From the NCBI GenBank assembly GCA_018350325.1, contig JAEVLN010000060.1, positions 59,973-123,972 on the forward strand: 64,000 bases of DNA, given 5' to 3'. The notes below the pieces were generated by a model, which saw only the letters and a program-made list of their open reading frames with translations, did no database searches and was not told where the DNA came from. Numbering within the stretch: the stretch's first letter is position 1; each line of letters opens with the position of its first letter. Source of the stretch: Globodera rostochiensis (lineage: Eukaryota > Nematoda > Chromadorea > Rhabditida > Heteroderidae). Made by a program: the position numbers and the translations under genes. This document shows, in pieces, positions 62,694 through 64,000 of the stretch.

Positions 62694-64000
62694 TCATTGT
62701 GCCAGAAAATTCCAGCTGGTGGCCATGACCGTTGGCCAGTTCTGATTGGGATGACACTGATTCTCTCTTCCTCTGATCCTGAAGAGAAAAGGATGAAAGT
62801 CGCCACCAATCTCCGCGTCCCTCCCCTCCTCTTCGCTCCATCGTCCCACCTGCTGCTGCTGCTGGTGCTGCTCCCGAAACCTCTGTTCCCTTCGTTCTGC
62901 TCGCGCAGTTCGTCGCTCTTCTCTTCGAAGCAAAAACCGCTGATAGTCAATTTGACGGGCCAAACATTGGGAGAGGAATACGGCCATACACTGAAGGGCA
63001 ATTTGGTTGAAAGTGCCGTGAAGCCTTTGAACTTTGGACCGACCACTGGCAGAATGACCGACACAACTCCCAAGCCGATGTGAAGTGCGTGGTCGTCGAA
63101 CAGAGTTCGAAGTGGCTGAAGACAGCCGGCGACATAAATGTCCTTGCGCAGCAAAAACGATCATTCACCGAGGAAAAGCTAAAGTCAACAGACAGACACA
63201 AACCGAGTCGAGTTGTTGTTCGCGCTTTTTCTGTGCGTTCTGCCAACATTGGAGGGATCGGATGGCAGGGGCAAGCGGATTCTGACCGCCATTGGCACCT
63301 CCGGCGACAGAACGGCGACAGCAGGAGAATGGTATACCGCAACTGACCAAATGAGAACTATGAGAGCACCAATAGGCAGAATGGGAATGGAAGATTCGAT
63401 CCGGGAGAATGTTCAATAGCAGATAGAGCAACCAGATAGCATAATTGACTACCGTTCAGGGTACGGATTGGAGGAGTTGCATTTGAACTGCTCGCTGAGA
63501 TTCCAATCTCGAAAAGAAGTGCTTCCGCAACATTCAAGCTAAACTCTTTGATAGGACAAACTTTCGGATTCTTATCGATTACTTGTTCCTGCATGTAATC
63601 CACGAAATCGGCGACATTTCGATTGGTGTGGTAGCGTCGGATGGAGTAGTGGAGGACGTATTGGGCGGAAATTCCTGCATGGGTTGGTGGGACTGGTGAG
63701 AAACGGTGGGTTCATTTAATCCATTTTTGCCTTTTTCGTCTCCGGTGGTGTCAGAATAGAAAAGGAGGAACAGAAAACACGTGAAGACCACCAGGACGAG
63801 GTAGGACAGGAAGACGAAGAGAGCAAACTGTGCGGAAACATTTCACAAAAAGTCCTTCCCCCGCGGGAGGAGGAGATAAAGAACCAGTTTCAGGAGGCAA
63901 ACATTGTCTCTGAGGGCGCCGAAAAGCCCCAAAAGGGCGACCGTGCCCGAGACGAAGCCAGCAGAAGTGAGCAGCACCGCGGGGTTCAGAAACACGTCGA
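62694..64000 (-). CDS. TspanC8-type tetraspanin, 5' end beyond the window
   Basis: Four-pass membrane protein of the ADAM10-regulating TspanC8 group (C. elegans tsp-12/tsp-14 and mammalian TSPAN33/14/5-type relatives). Minus-strand order: exon 64000-63885 with TM2 (AVLLTSAGFVSGTVALLGLF, GALRDNVCLL); exon from 63827 with TM3 (FALFVFLSYLVLVVFTCFLF); then YVLHYSIRRYHTNRNVADFV before 63590. From 63538 LECCGSTSFRDWNLSEQFKC opens the large loop. After an intron it continues CGIPFSCCRRS, LQCWQN and DIYVAGCLQPL. That makes eight loop cysteines with CCG and PxSCC, the C8 pattern. TM4 is HALHIGLGVVSVILPV then CMAVFLSQCLARQI. A basic, Gln-rich tail ends at 62694. TM1 lies outside the window. Confidence 0.85.

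Overview
This is eukaryotic nuclear DNA and almost certainly from a nematode. Genes are broken into many small exons by introns that are often 40-60 bases, coding starts are commonly preceded by a pyrimidine-CAG acceptor as expected for spliced-leader trans-splicing, and the recognisable products are animal proteins with nematode relatives. One clear GC-AG intron, the moderate base composition and the extreme load of poly-C/poly-G minisatellites would fit a plant-parasitic cyst nematode (Globodera/Heterodera type), but that assignment is inference. I rebuilt gene models by hand from reading frame, splice consensus and family similarity; no database was searched.

Layout. 1-3.2 kb: pyrimidine-rich intergenic DNA. 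3.2-9.2 kb (+): a 16-exon SLC6 transporter whose intron 12 is swollen by about 26 copies of its own 3' splice site. 10.4-12.1 kb (-): a single-pass membrane protein with an MNNL/DSL-like Notch-ligand ectodomain. 13.4-17 kb: repeats. 17.0-19.3 kb (+): ethanolamine-phosphate cytidylyltransferase. 19.3-22.4 kb: a foldback element, a dispersed AT-rich repeat family and an intact hAT-type MITE inside an intron of an ALY/REF mRNA-export factor gene (21.2-22.7 kb, +). 23.0-28.2 kb (+): Drosha, followed by a small unrecognised gene (28.45-29.0 kb). 29.3-32.5 kb (-): weakly supported genes, one with a possible ZP (cuticlin) segment. 32.7-36.9 kb: large G-rich minisatellites and a 22-copy perfect 20-bp array.

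37.6-39.2 kb (+): secreted glutathione peroxidase. 39.5-39.8 kb (+) and 39.9-40.9 kb (-): a small hypothetical gene converging on an F-box gene. 41-44.2 kb: mostly repeats. 44.4-46.4 kb (+): a class A GPCR with an altered DRY motif. 47.0-49.4 kb (+): an SLC2-type sugar transporter whose start lies in a ladder of 13 repeated ATGs. 51.1-52.6 kb: a 1.4-kb non-autonomous DNA element inserted into a minisatellite. 55.8-58.0 kb (+): a neuropeptide F/Y-type GPCR. 59.7-60.6 kb (-): a MIF4G-like protein. 61.7-62.6 kb (-): a basic protein with fifteen identical 11-residue repeats. 62.7-64 kb (-): a TspanC8 tetraspanin running off the window edge.

Links between genes are loose, as is normal for nematodes. 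ALY, Drosha and the small downstream gene are closely spaced on one strand and could be co-transcribed. The Notch-ligand-like gene and the TspanC8 tetraspanin (family known to regulate ADAM10) may act in one pathway, but they are 50 kb apart.
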